A DNA stretch of 6,169 bases from Acetobacteraceae bacterium (GTDB lineage: Bacteria; Pseudomonadota; Alphaproteobacteria; Acetobacterales; Acetobacteraceae). How positions within the stretch are numbered: position 1 is the stretch's first letter; the number at the start of each line of letters is the position of its first letter. The position numbers and the translations under genes are program-made. The DNA lies in assembly GCA_003133265.1 (NCBI GenBank), contig PKWQ01000324.1, positions 1 through 6,169 on the forward strand, given 5' to 3'. The notes below the pieces were generated by a model. That model was given only the letters and a program-made list of their open reading frames with translations, had not been told where the DNA came from and made no database searches. Below are positions 1 through 6,131 of this stretch, piece by piece.

Positions 1-2
1 CG

Positions 3-146
3 CCGGCAAGCGCGGACTGGGCGGCGGGAGTGCTGCGGGGTTGGATTGGCAGGTCCAGCAAGGCGATCTCCGGGGCGGCGGGGGCATTCCAGCGCCCGAG
101 GAAGAATCAAGGGCTTGCGCGTTATATTACGTCAATCTGGCGATAA
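3..146 (+). CDS. Possible 3' end of an unrecognised gene, cut by the left window edge
   Basis: A reading frame is open from the window edge to a TAA at 144-146 (47 codons) and would end in ...RYITSIWR. In its first two thirds most third codon positions are G or C, as expected for coding DNA of this base composition. The same base periodicity would also fit a minus-strand frame over 1-110, but that frame meets a stop near 110 with no good start codon after it, so the plus-strand reading is preferred. The peptide contains no motif I recognise and no function is proposed. It could equally be non-coding. Confidence 0.22.
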   Translation, partial: PASADWAAGVLRGWIGRSSKAISGAAGAFQRPRKNQGLARYITSIWR

Positions 147-459
147 GGTTCAACATGCCTATTAATCGGTTTTCTCCCCTGCCCTTTCCGGGCTGTATGC
201 CTGATAATTTCCCGTGGGGCACAAGCTCCTGGCCTGAATTCGCGTCCGAAATGCCCGTATTGCGGGTCCGATATCGCGAGAATCGGCCCCTGAGGCCGCG
301 CCAGGCGGGGATTTGCGCCTCGAATCGCGACAAATTCGGCCTGAGATCGTGGTTAGGGGCCCAGGACCGCGATCAGCGTCGCTACGCCCACGATGGCGCC
401 CTGCCCGCCCGGCGCGGCCAGCCAGTTGCCAAGCTGGAGGTCATACTGTCGGCCACCTG
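147..459. other. Gene-poor stretch with small diverged repeats, upstream of the long resolvase
   Basis: No convincing gene is seen here. Frames that cross it have poor codon use and no recognisable motif. It holds three related motifs: CGCGAATTCAGGCC on the minus strand at 231-244, CGCGAGAATCGGCC at 275-288 and CGCGACAAATTCGGCC at 326-341. The core AAATTCGGC recurs at 496-504, next to the resolvase gene. A short minus-strand frame ending at 353 has a hydrophobic tail (GAIVGVATLIAVLGP) that could be a remnant of a membrane protein, but it lacks a plausible start and runs through the palindrome, so it is not called. The stretch is best seen as regulatory and recombination DNA plus possible gene debris. 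Confidence 0.45.
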
Positions 460-477
460 TGCAAACGATCGTTTGCA
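460..477. promoter_or_regulatory. Perfect 18-bp palindrome before the long resolvase: likely operator or recombination subsite
   Basis: The sequence TGCAAACGATCGTTTGCA is a perfect palindrome. Its half-site TGCAAAC is repeated directly at 474-480. A looser dyad follows at 472-498, with arms TTTGCAAA and TCTGTAAA around an AT-rich centre, about the size of a resolvase crossover site. The palindrome ends 52 bp before the resolvase start and overlaps a candidate -35 element. Resolvases commonly bind dyads upstream of their own gene, so binding by the product of the gene at 530 is the simplest inference. A separate repressor cannot be excluded. Confidence 0.6.
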
Positions 478-500
478 AACATCTTATTGATCTGTAAATT
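473..500 (+). promoter_or_regulatory. Candidate promoter of the long resolvase gene
   Basis: A -35-like TTGCAA (473-478) and a -10-like TAAATT (495-500) are separated by 16 bp; each matches 4 of 6 consensus bases. The -35 lies inside the end of the palindrome at 460-477, so a protein bound there would block transcription, which fits autorepression. The match is modest and the assignment is an inference. Confidence 0.35.
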
Positions 501-529
501 CGGCTCGCCACAGAGGACCGCCCCGCGAA

Positions 530-1456
530 ATGACCGTGAAACCCCGGAAAACCGCCGCTCCAGGCCGTCTGATCGGCTATGCGCGGGTGTCCACCGAAGA
601 GCAGGGCACCGATCCGCAGCTCGATGAGCTCCGCGCCGCCGGCTGCAATGCGGTGCTCGAGGAGCACGCGTCCGGTGCCGATCGCAGCCGGCCGGTGCTG
701 GCCCGACTGCTGCGCGAGATCCGCCCCGGCGAGACCCTGGTCGTGGTCCGGCTCGATCGCCTTGCCCGCTCGGTCAGCCATCTGCTGGCCGTCATCGAGC
801 AGCTCGAGGCCAGCGGCGCGCATTTCCGCAGCCTGCGCGACCCAATCGATACCACCACACCCCAGGGGATGTTCTCCCTGCAGGTGCTGGGCGCCGTCGC
901 CCAGCTCGAGCGAGCGTTGATCGCCGAGCGCACCAAGGCCGGCCTGAGCGCCGCGCGTACCCGCGGTCGCGTCGGCGGCAATCCCGGGCTACGCAGCGGC
1001 GACCCGGACGCGATCCGCAAGGTCCGTGCCAGCCGCGCCGCCGCGCACCTGGACGGCGTCCTGGCCCAGCTGGATTCCTGGTTGCCGACAGTGCGGCGCA
1101 TGCGACCGGACCAGCCCTGGGGCGACGTCGTGCGGGTCCTGAACCGCGGCAACGACGCCACCTGGACGGTCGAGCGCCTGCGCCGCACTGTCCGGCGGCT
1201 GGTTTTGGAAGGCATCCTCGAGGCAAGCCTGTTGGACCGCGCGCGGCCGCAGCAAGGCGATGACCGGCTCGTCCGGCTGATCGCCGGCATTGCCGCTGCC
1301 GCGCCCGACCGCACGCTGCAGCGGATTGCCGCCCAGCTCGAGTCCATGCGCGAACGCACGCCACGCGGCGGAACGCGATGGCACCCCTCCTCCGTCCGGA
1401 ACCTGCTGCAGCGGGCGGAACGACTGGGGCTCGGGAGGAGCGCTGGGATTGGCTGA
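530..1456 (+). CDS. tnpR: Long serine recombinase (TnpR-like resolvase with extended C-terminus)
   Basis: A site-specific serine recombinase of 308 aa, expected to bind paired sites, cut them through a covalent serine linkage and exchange strands, resolving transposon cointegrates. The catalytic domain spans about residues 14-146. It shows YARVST with nucleophile Ser21 and Arg19, then Arg54, and LDRLARS with Asp76, Arg77 and Arg80, the usual active-site set. Classical Tn3 or gamma-delta resolvases are about 185 aa. Here the short C-terminal helix-turn-helix is replaced by about 150 residues holding two similar blocks, around 197-224 and 263-299, that look like DNA-binding units of larger recombinases. 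Long resolvases of this kind are known from ISXc5/Tn5044-type Tn3 elements. ATG 530 is chosen because it leaves a normal lead before the first strand; its ribosome site is weak (GAGG at 513-516, too distant). It is followed by parDE in the same direction. The biochemical class is secure; the exact role is inferred. Confidence 0.9.
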   Translation: MTVKPRKTAAPGRLIGYARVSTEEQGTDPQLDELRAAGCNAVLEEHASGADRSRPVLARLLREIRPGETLVVVRLDRLARSVSHLLAVIEQLEASGAHFRSLRDPIDTTTPQGMFSLQVLGAVAQLERALIAERTKAGLSAARTRGRVGGNPGLRSGDPDAIRKVRASRAAAHLDGVLAQLDSWLPTVRRMRPDQPWGDVVRVLNRGNDATWTVERLRRTVRRLVLEGILEASLLDRARPQQGDDRLVRLIAGIAAAAPDRTLQRIAAQLESMRERTPRGGTRWHPSSVRNLLQRAERLGLGRSAGIG

Positions 1457-1500
1457 GTCGCATGAACGAGGAAAGCGACCCCCTCCCCTTCACCGGAAGC

Positions 1501-1531
1501 ATTGGCATAATCTGCCAATCCTGGCTAAACT
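1501..1531 (+). promoter_or_regulatory. parDE promoter overlapping an inverted-repeat operator
   Basis: An inverted repeat with 7-bp arms ATTGGCA (1501-1507) and TGCCAAT (1513-1519) surrounds TAATC. A -35 element TTGGCA (1502-1507, 5/6 of consensus) lies in the left arm, and an 18-bp spacer leads to TAAACT (1526-1531, 4/6) as -10. ParD antitoxins have a ribbon-helix-helix DNA-binding domain and repress their own operon, alone or with ParE, by binding short dyads over the promoter. This layout fits that model closely. Binding by this ParD is inferred. Confidence 0.65.
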
Positions 1532-1564
1532 GCCGTCATCGAACACAGAGCCGAGGAAAAGACC

Positions 1565-1858
1565 ATGCCGACCCGCAACGTGGTCCTGACCGCCCACCAT
1601 GAGAGCGTCATCGAGGCCCTCGTTAGCTCCGGCCGCTACCAGAATGCCAGCGAGGTGCTCCGCGAGGGCCTGCGCCTGATCGAGGAACGCGAGACGCGCG
1701 AGGCGGCCAAGCTGGAGGCGCTGCGAGCGGCGGCTCAACTCGGCTTCGCCGATCTCGACCAGGACCGCTACCGCGATCTACAGGATGACGAACTGGAGGG
1801 TTTCGTCGCTGGCCTCGGCAGGCGCGCCAGTGACCGGGTTCGTGCTGCCGGCCAATAG
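1565..1858 (+). CDS. parD: ParD-family type II antitoxin
   Basis: A 97-aa antitoxin that should bind and neutralise the ParE toxin encoded next to it and repress the shared promoter. The N-terminal part (about residues 3-45) is a typical ribbon-helix-helix: an RNVVLT strand, then two helices with SGRYQNASEVLREGLRLIE, a segment strongly characteristic of ParD/CopG-like antitoxins. The charged C-terminal half (about 46-97) should be the flexible toxin-wrapping region. The ATG has a good ribosome site (GAGGA, 1553-1557, 7 nt before the start). The stop is 2 bp before the parE start, so both genes lie on one transcript, antitoxin first, as is usual. The length is slightly above the common 80-90 aa. 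Pairing with parE supports the call; neutralising activity is inferred from the family. Confidence 0.93.
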   Translation: MPTRNVVLTAHHESVIEALVSSGRYQNASEVLREGLRLIEERETREAAKLEALRAAAQLGFADLDQDRYRDLQDDELEGFVAGLGRRASDRVRAAGQ

Positions 1859-1860
1859 CC

Positions 1861-2229
1861 GTGCTGGTCTACCGGCTTTCGGCAACCGCCGAAGAGGACA
1901 TCTTCCGGCTCCTCGCCTACACCCAGAACCGGTTCGGCGAGATCGCGCGGCGGCGTTACGAGGCGCTGCTGGTAGTCGGTCTGCGAGACATCGCATTTGA
2001 TCCTGAGCGCCCCGGCAGCGCGGCGCGACCTGAGCTCGGGCTCGCCGTGCGCAGTTACCACCTGCGCCATAGTCGGGACCGGGTTCGGACAGCCGACGGC
2101 TCGGTGCGCCAGCCCCGGCATCTTCTGCTTTATCGGGTGACCCGGCCGGACCTGATCGGCGTTGGTCGTGTCCTGCACGATGGCATGGAAATCGAACGCC
2201 ATCTGCCGAACCAATACGGAGACGAATGA
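1861..2229 (+). CDS. parE: ParE-family toxin (RelE/ParE superfamily)
   Basis: A 122-aa toxin of the ParE branch; characterised members inhibit DNA gyrase and block replication when not held by ParD. The N-terminus MLVYRLSATAEEDI matches the first strand and helix of the fold. The C-terminus has the signature VGRVLHDGMEIERHLP, close to the typical ILH.RMD.ERHL ending. It is about 20 residues longer than many ParE proteins. The extra length is mostly an Arg-rich stretch at about residues 68-85, between what should be two central strands, plus a short tail. The start is a GTG 2 bp after the parD stop with no clear ribosome site of its own, so translation is probably coupled to parD, which favours antitoxin excess. 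Placement after a resolvase suggests a role in stabilising a mobile element. Family assignment is firm; the target is not visible from sequence. Confidence 0.9.
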   Translation: MLVYRLSATAEEDIFRLLAYTQNRFGEIARRRYEALLVVGLRDIAFDPERPGSAARPELGLAVRSYHLRHSRDRVRTADGSVRQPRHLLLYRVTRPDLIGVGRVLHDGMEIERHLPNQYGDE

Positions 2230-2355
2230 CGGCGAGCGGCCCCTGCCAACATCAGAACTGCGGCGCGGCGCTGGCCGGCACCCGTCGCGCCGTGGATGGT
2301 GGGAGGAGACCACCAGCTTCTGTTCTGGCTCCATACAAAGCCCGAGCGGTGTCAA
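2230..2355. other. Intergenic gap between parE and the left transposon end
   Basis: No credible gene is seen. A small hairpin (TGGTGG at 2297-2302 with CCACCA at 2310-2315) is present but lacks a following T run, so it is a weak terminator candidate at best. The five bases just outside the transposon are GTCAA (2351-2355); Tn3-family insertions usually duplicate 5 bp, so this is the predicted target duplication, but the right flank lies outside the window. Confidence 0.5.
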
Positions 2356-2393
2356 GAGGACAGAGCGTCGGTTGTCATTTAAACAACGCTAAG
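2356..2393 (+). repeat. Left terminal inverted repeat (IRL, 38 bp)
   Basis: It starts GAGGACAGAGCG and ends ACGCTAAG, and is the reverse complement of 6132-6169 except at its 23rd base (T at 2378; the right end has G on the equivalent strand). Similarity continues a few bases inward: TCGAAC (2395-2400) is also present at the right end. The length and the TAAG inner end are those of Tn3-family transposase binding sites. Confidence 0.96.
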
Positions 2394-2444
2394 ATCGAAC
2401 GTATGGCGAACATTCCGGCCGCGTTGCCACTGGCGCCTGCTTCC

Positions 2445-2993
2445 TCAGCCACGTAGCGCTTCATAGAGCGCCGTTTTCCCTACTTTGAGGCGGGTTGCAG
2501 CCTCGCGCACGGTCAAACCCTTGGCGATGATGACTCGCGCGCGTTCGAGCTTCTCGCCGGTGACGACGGGCTTGCGCCCACCTTTGCGGCCCCGCGCCGC
2601 GGCTGCTGCGAGGCCGGCACGTGTCCGTTCCTGTATCAGGTCGCGTTCGAACTGCCCCAGTGCGCCGAACAGGTGAAACACAAGCCGCCCCCCAGGCGTG
2701 GTGGTGTCGATCGCCTCGGTGATGGAGCGGAACCCGACGCCGCGTTTCTCCAGCGTCGTCACTGTCTCGATCAAATGCGGCAGCGAGCGGCCGAGGCGAT
2801 CCAGCTTCCAGACAATCAGCACGTCGCCGTCCCGCACGTAGTCGAGCGCAGATCGCAGTCCCGCACGATCGGCCCGCGCCCCGGAGGCTCGATCTTCAAA
2901 CACCTTCGCGCATCCGGCTGCCGCGAGTGCGTCGAGTTGGAGCGCCGGGTTCTGGTCGATCGTGCTAACGCGCGCGTAGCCGACATTCGCCAC
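2445..2993 (-). CDS. tnpR: Tn3-family resolvase TnpR (short serine recombinase)
   Basis: A 182-aa serine resolvase that should resolve the cointegrates made by the neighbouring transposase at res, and probably represses both genes. The catalytic domain (1-125) shows YARVST with Ser10, Arg8, and LDRLGRS with Asp65, Arg66 and Arg69. The C-terminus (about 155-182, GLTVREAATRLKVGKTALYEALRG in part) is a helix-turn-helix. Length and numbering match Tn3 and gamma-delta resolvases when the GTG at 2993 is used, which places the nucleophile at Ser10 exactly and leaves the res motifs outside the gene. An ATG at 3026 (193 aa), with GGGAAG upstream, is a real alternative; its first 11 residues have no family counterpart. 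The frame stays open to 3140, but this is read-through of res DNA. It is divergent from tnpA. Confidence 0.94.
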   Translation of the reverse strand: MANVGYARVSTIDQNPALQLDALAAAGCAKVFEDRASGARADRAGLRSALDYVRDGDVLIVWKLDRLGRSLPHLIETVTTLEKRGVGFRSITEAIDTTTPGGRLVFHLFGALGQFERDLIQERTRAGLAAAAARGRKGGRKPVVTGEKLERARVIIAKGLTVREAATRLKVGKTALYEALRG

Positions 2994-3000
2994 GGTGATC

Positions 3001-3103
3001 TGTCCGTTTTCCCGTCCGGTAACCATGTTGTCCGACTTCCCATTGGCGGTCCAGGGTTTCCGGACAATCCGGACGTGACCGCCCAACGTTCGTTTGACGG
3101 ACA
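3001..3103. other. res: Candidate res (cointegrate resolution) region
   Basis: Tn3-like resolvases bind 12-bp half-sites near TGTCYRATAATT. Four TGTCCG half-sites occur here: plus strand at 3001 and 3029, minus strand ending at 3066 and 3103. The 28-bp segment 3076-3103 is an imperfect dyad (TGACCGCCCAACG against TGTCCGTCAAACG, 10/13), the exact size of Tn3 site I, and lies on the tnpA side as site I does. The pair 3029-3066 (38 bp) could be site II, and the half-site at 3001 belongs to a weak site III. A TTGACG at 3094-3099 inside site I could be the tnpA -35, though no good -10 is seen. Subsite boundaries are inferred. Confidence 0.7.
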
Positions 3104-3119
3104 GCCCCGGGTAGGGTCG

Positions 3120-3136
3120 CCTCCATCCGATGGAGG
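3120..3136 (+). promoter_or_regulatory. Perfect inverted repeat holding the tnpA ribosome binding site
   Basis: The sequence CCTCCATCCGATGGAGG has 8-bp complementary arms around a single C. In RNA it would fold as a 7-bp stem with a CCG loop. The 3' arm contains GGAGG (3132-3136), the strong Shine-Dalgarno of tnpA, 6 nt before ATG 3143. Folding would hide the ribosome site and lower transposase synthesis. It could instead be a DNA-level operator. The base pairing is directly visible; the control role is inferred. Confidence 0.6.
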
Positions 3137-3142
3137 ACAATG

Positions 3143-6100
3143 ATGGCGCACCGGCAACTGCTGACCAACGACGAGCGCATGGCGCTCCTTGGCATCCCTT
3201 CCGATCCCGACGGCATGGCGCGACGTTTCACCTTATCCCGGGCCGACCAGAACCTCGTGGCGAACCGGCGTCGGGATGCCAATCGAATCGGCTTTGCCGT
3301 ACAGCTCGCCTTGCTCCGTTACCCCGGCATCGCCCTTGCGCAGTTGGAGCAGCCCGTCGAACAACTCGTTGAATGGCTTGCGGTCCAGCTGGAAATCCCG
3401 GCGGCGCCGTTCGTCGATTACGCAAACCGCCCGCAGACAATGACAGACCACGCCAGGCTGCTCGCCACCACCCTGGGACTCCGGCCGCCGGTTAGCGCCG
3501 ACCTATCGATAATGATCGAGGCCGCGGCGCAAGCTGCCTGGAGTACTGACCGCGGACAGCCGATCGCCGCCGCGGTCGTCGCCGCATTGCGCACCGCGCG
3601 CATCATCCTCCCGGCTGCCGGTGTGATCGAACGCACCGCGATCGCTGGTCGGGCCCGCGCCCGCACACGCGCGACACATGCGTTGCTGACGGGCCTTTCC
3701 GATGAGCAGGTGGCCAGACTCGACGGCCTTCTCGTCATCGATCCTTCCGTGAACATGACGTCGTTTGGCTGGCTGAAGGCTGTGCCGATCGCACCGAAAG
3801 CGGATCACATTCGCGAATTGCTGGATCGTCTGCATCTGGTCCGCGGCATCGGCCTTCGTCCCGAGATTGCCAGTCGCGTTCACGAGGAGCGCCTGCGGCA
3901 ATTCGTTCGGGAAGGGTACGCGTCCGATGCTCATCAGCTCGGGCGCTATGCCGCGCACCGGCGGCACGCAATTGTCGCGGTGACCATCCTCGATCTGGAA
4001 GCGCGATTGACGGACGCGGTGCTGGACATGGCCGACAAGCTGATAGGCGGCTTCTTCGCCAAGGCGCGCAACGCCACGCGTCAGCGCTATGTGGCAAGCG
4101 CCGGGAACGTCGGCCGACTCATGCGCCTGTTCCATGGCACCATTGACGCTCTGGCCGCTGCGCAAGAAGCCAGGAGCGACGCATTCGAGGCCGTGGACGA
4201 GGCCGTTGGCTGGCCAAAATTGCTGCGTATACGCGACGAAGTCAAAGAGTTGGCCAACCTCGCGGACGAAGATCCTTTGCTGCGTGCCGCCGATCGCTGG
4301 AGAACGCTGCATAAATTCGCGCCTGCTTTGATCGAGGCGTTGGAGTTTCGGTCGGCGCGAGCGGGAGATCCAATGCTGGCCGCTCTCAGACTGTTGGTCG
4401 AACTGAACCAGTCGGGCAAACGCGAAGTCCCGCCGGACGCGCCCATGCCATTCCGCAAGGAGTGGCGCCGGTTGGTGGTGGAGGCCAAGCAACCGAACAG
4501 GCGTCTCTATGAAATGGCTGTTCTGGCCACGCTGCGAGACAAATTGCGATCGGGCGATATCTGGGTCGAGCGTTCGTCCGACTATCGCCGCTTCGACAGT
4601 TACTTGTTGCCAACAGCGGCGGTCCCGGCTGTCGCCGCGGAACTCGAACTGCCCACCACGGCGGACGAATGGCTCGCCGCGAAAGGTCAGGAACTGGACC
4701 GGCGGCTGAAGCAATTCTCGCGCCGGTTGCAACAGGGCGACCTCGAAGGAGTCGAATTCATCGACGACCGCCTGAGTGTGACCCCAGTGAAGGCCACCGC
4801 CACACCGGAGGCCCACGCGTTCGCGGACGGGATCGAGGCGATGATGCCCCGTGTCCGCATCACCGAATTGCTGCATGAAGTAAACAGGGCCACGGGCTTC
4901 GCGTCCGCGTTCACCAATCTTCGCACGGGCGAGCAATCCGAAGACGACAACGCGCTGCTCGCCGCGATCCTCGCGGATGCCACCAACCTTGGCCTCGGCC
5001 GCATGGCGGCCGCCAGTCATGGGGTCACACGCGACAAGCTCGTCTGGACAGCCGACGCCTATATCCGCCCCGAGACCTATAAGGCCGCGCTGGGTAAGAT
5101 CATCGACGCCCATCATGCGTTGCCTGTCGCAGGCACCTGGGGAGATGGCACGACCTCATCGTCGGACCGGCAATTCTTCCGGTCTGGCAAACGGGGTAAC
5201 ACCGCGGGCGACGTGAATGCCAGATACGGAAACGATCCGGGTCTGGGCTTCTACACCCATGTCTCCGATCAGCACGGGCCCTACAACATCCGGGTTATGT
5301 CGGCGACCAGTCACGAAGCCCCTTACGTGCTGGACGGCCTCATGCATCACGGAACCGGGCTGCGAATCGGGACGCACTACACCGACACCGGCGGCGCTTC
5401 CGACCACGTATTCATCCTGTGCGCGATGCTGGGGTTCCGATTCTGTCCGCGGTTACGAGACTTCCCCGATCGCAAGCTGGCCTGCATCGAACCAATCGCA
5501 ATCTACAAAGATTTGCAGCCGATCCTTGGGCGGCGGATCAGGACGGACGTCATCCGCGAGTACTGGGGCGAGATTTTACGTCTTGTCGCCTCATTGAAGG
5601 CCGGCACGGTACTGCCATCGGCAATGCTGAGACGGCTGGCGGCCTACCAGCGCCAAAATCAGCTCGATCTGGCGCTGCAAGAGCTGGGGCGGATTGAACG
5701 CACGCTGTTCATGCTGGATTGGCTGGAATCGCCTCTGCTCCGACAGATGTGCCAGGCGGGCCTGAACAAAAGCGAGCAGCGCCACGCACTGGCTCAGGTG
5801 ATCTGCACCTTCAGGCAGGGTCGCATCGCCGACCGAGGGCAGGACGCGCAACAATTCCGCGCATCGGGTCTCAATCTGGTAATTGCCGCCATCGTCTACT
5901 GGAACTCGACCTATTTCGCGGATGCTATCGATCACATGCGGGATCGCGGAAGGGGGGTGCCCGACGAACTGCTTGCCCATACGTCGCCTCTGATGTGGGA
6001 ACACATCGGCTTCTCCGGCGATTTCCTCTGGGACCGCGCTGCGGCAACCGCCGGACAGCGTCGACCACTCAATCTCGGACGTGAAAGGGTGGCGGCCTGA
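3143..6100 (+). CDS. tnpA: Tn3-family transposase TnpA (DDE type)
   Basis: A replicative transposase that binds the 38-bp end repeats, nicks their 3' ends and joins them to target DNA, giving cointegrates. The frame is 986 aa counted from ATG 3140; the next codon, ATG 3143 (985 aa), sits better after GGAGG (6 nt against 3 nt) and is preferred. In 986-aa numbering the N-terminal part (about 1-165) has the family opening RQLLTNDERMALLGIP and RIGFAVQLALLRYPG, a region linked to end recognition. The catalytic core (about 590-975) has WGDGTTSSSD with Asp669, HYTDTGG with Asp749 and GLNKSE with Glu879. The 130-residue step from second Asp to Glu equals that in Tn4430. Also visible are THVSDQHGPYN, EAPYVLDGL and RASGLNLVIAAIVYWN. 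Length is normal (about 1000 aa) and no frameshift is seen, so it is probably active. It lies beside res, divergent from tnpR. Confidence 0.98.
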   Translation: MAHRQLLTNDERMALLGIPSDPDGMARRFTLSRADQNLVANRRRDANRIGFAVQLALLRYPGIALAQLEQPVEQLVEWLAVQLEIPAAPFVDYANRPQTMTDHARLLATTLGLRPPVSADLSIMIEAAAQAAWSTDRGQPIAAAVVAALRTARIILPAAGVIERTAIAGRARARTRATHALLTGLSDEQVARLDGLLVIDPSVNMTSFGWLKAVPIAPKADHIRELLDRLHLVRGIGLRPEIASRVHEERLRQFVREGYASDAHQLGRYAAHRRHAIVAVTILDLEARLTDAVLDMADKLIGGFFAKARNATRQRYVASAGNVGRLMRLFHGTIDALAAAQEARSDAFEAVDEAVGWPKLLRIRDEVKELANLADEDPLLRAADRWRTLHKFAPALIEALEFRSARAGDPMLAALRLLVELNQSGKREVPPDAPMPFRKEWRRLVVEAKQPNRRLYEMAVLATLRDKLRSGDIWVERSSDYRRFDSYLLPTAAVPAVAAELELPTTADEWLAAKGQELDRRLKQFSRRLQQGDLEGVEFIDDRLSVTPVKATATPEAHAFADGIEAMMPRVRITELLHEVNRATGFASAFTNLRTGEQSEDDNALLAAILADATNLGLGRMAAASHGVTRDKLVWTADAYIRPETYKAALGKIIDAHHALPVAGTWGDGTTSSSDRQFFRSGKRGNTAGDVNARYGNDPGLGFYTHVSDQHGPYNIRVMSATSHEAPYVLDGLMHHGTGLRIGTHYTDTGGASDHVFILCAMLGFRFCPRLRDFPDRKLACIEPIAIYKDLQPILGRRIRTDVIREYWGEILRLVASLKAGTVLPSAMLRRLAAYQRQNQLDLALQELGRIERTLFMLDWLESPLLRQMCQAGLNKSEQRHALAQVICTFRQGRIADRGQDAQQFRASGLNLVIAAIVYWNSTYFADAIDHMRDRGRGVPDELLAHTSPLMWEHIGFSGDFLWDRAAATAGQRRPLNLGRERVAA

Positions 6101-6131
6101 TCGCCGACCCCGCGTTCCTGGAATGTTCGAC

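Noticed and set aside
141..179. Possible Tn3-family end (minus strand starting GGGGAGAAAACC) left of the long resolvase
   Set aside because: The start and AT-rich middle resemble a Tn3 end, but the inner end lacks a TAAG-like motif and no matching partner repeat is found in the window.
41..490. Plus-strand open frame of 149 codons before the resolvase
   Set aside because: There is no domain signal, its codon use does not fit the local base periodicity, and it runs through the palindrome and repeat cluster.
577..1518. Minus-strand open frame of 313 codons over the long resolvase
   Set aside because: It is a shadow of the resolvase gene: low-complexity Arg/Ser-rich product and no ribosome site, while the opposite strand has clear catalytic motifs.
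2297..2315. Hairpin after parE as a transcription terminator
   Set aside because: The stem has only 6 bp with a 7-nt loop, and no T run follows.
2226..2456. Small open frame overlapping the parE stop
   Set aside because: It crosses the left transposon end, so it can only be a chance fusion created by the insertion; the product is not recognisable.
2994..3140. Extension of the right-hand resolvase to the ATG at 3140
   Set aside because: The extra residues would be encoded by the res motifs and the inverted repeat of the tnpA leader, and they have no counterpart in the resolvase family.
3503..5116. Long minus-strand open frame (537 codons) inside tnpA
   Set aside because: It lies antisense to a fully conserved transposase. 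Long antisense frames are expected in GC-rich coding DNA, and its product shows no recognisable motif.
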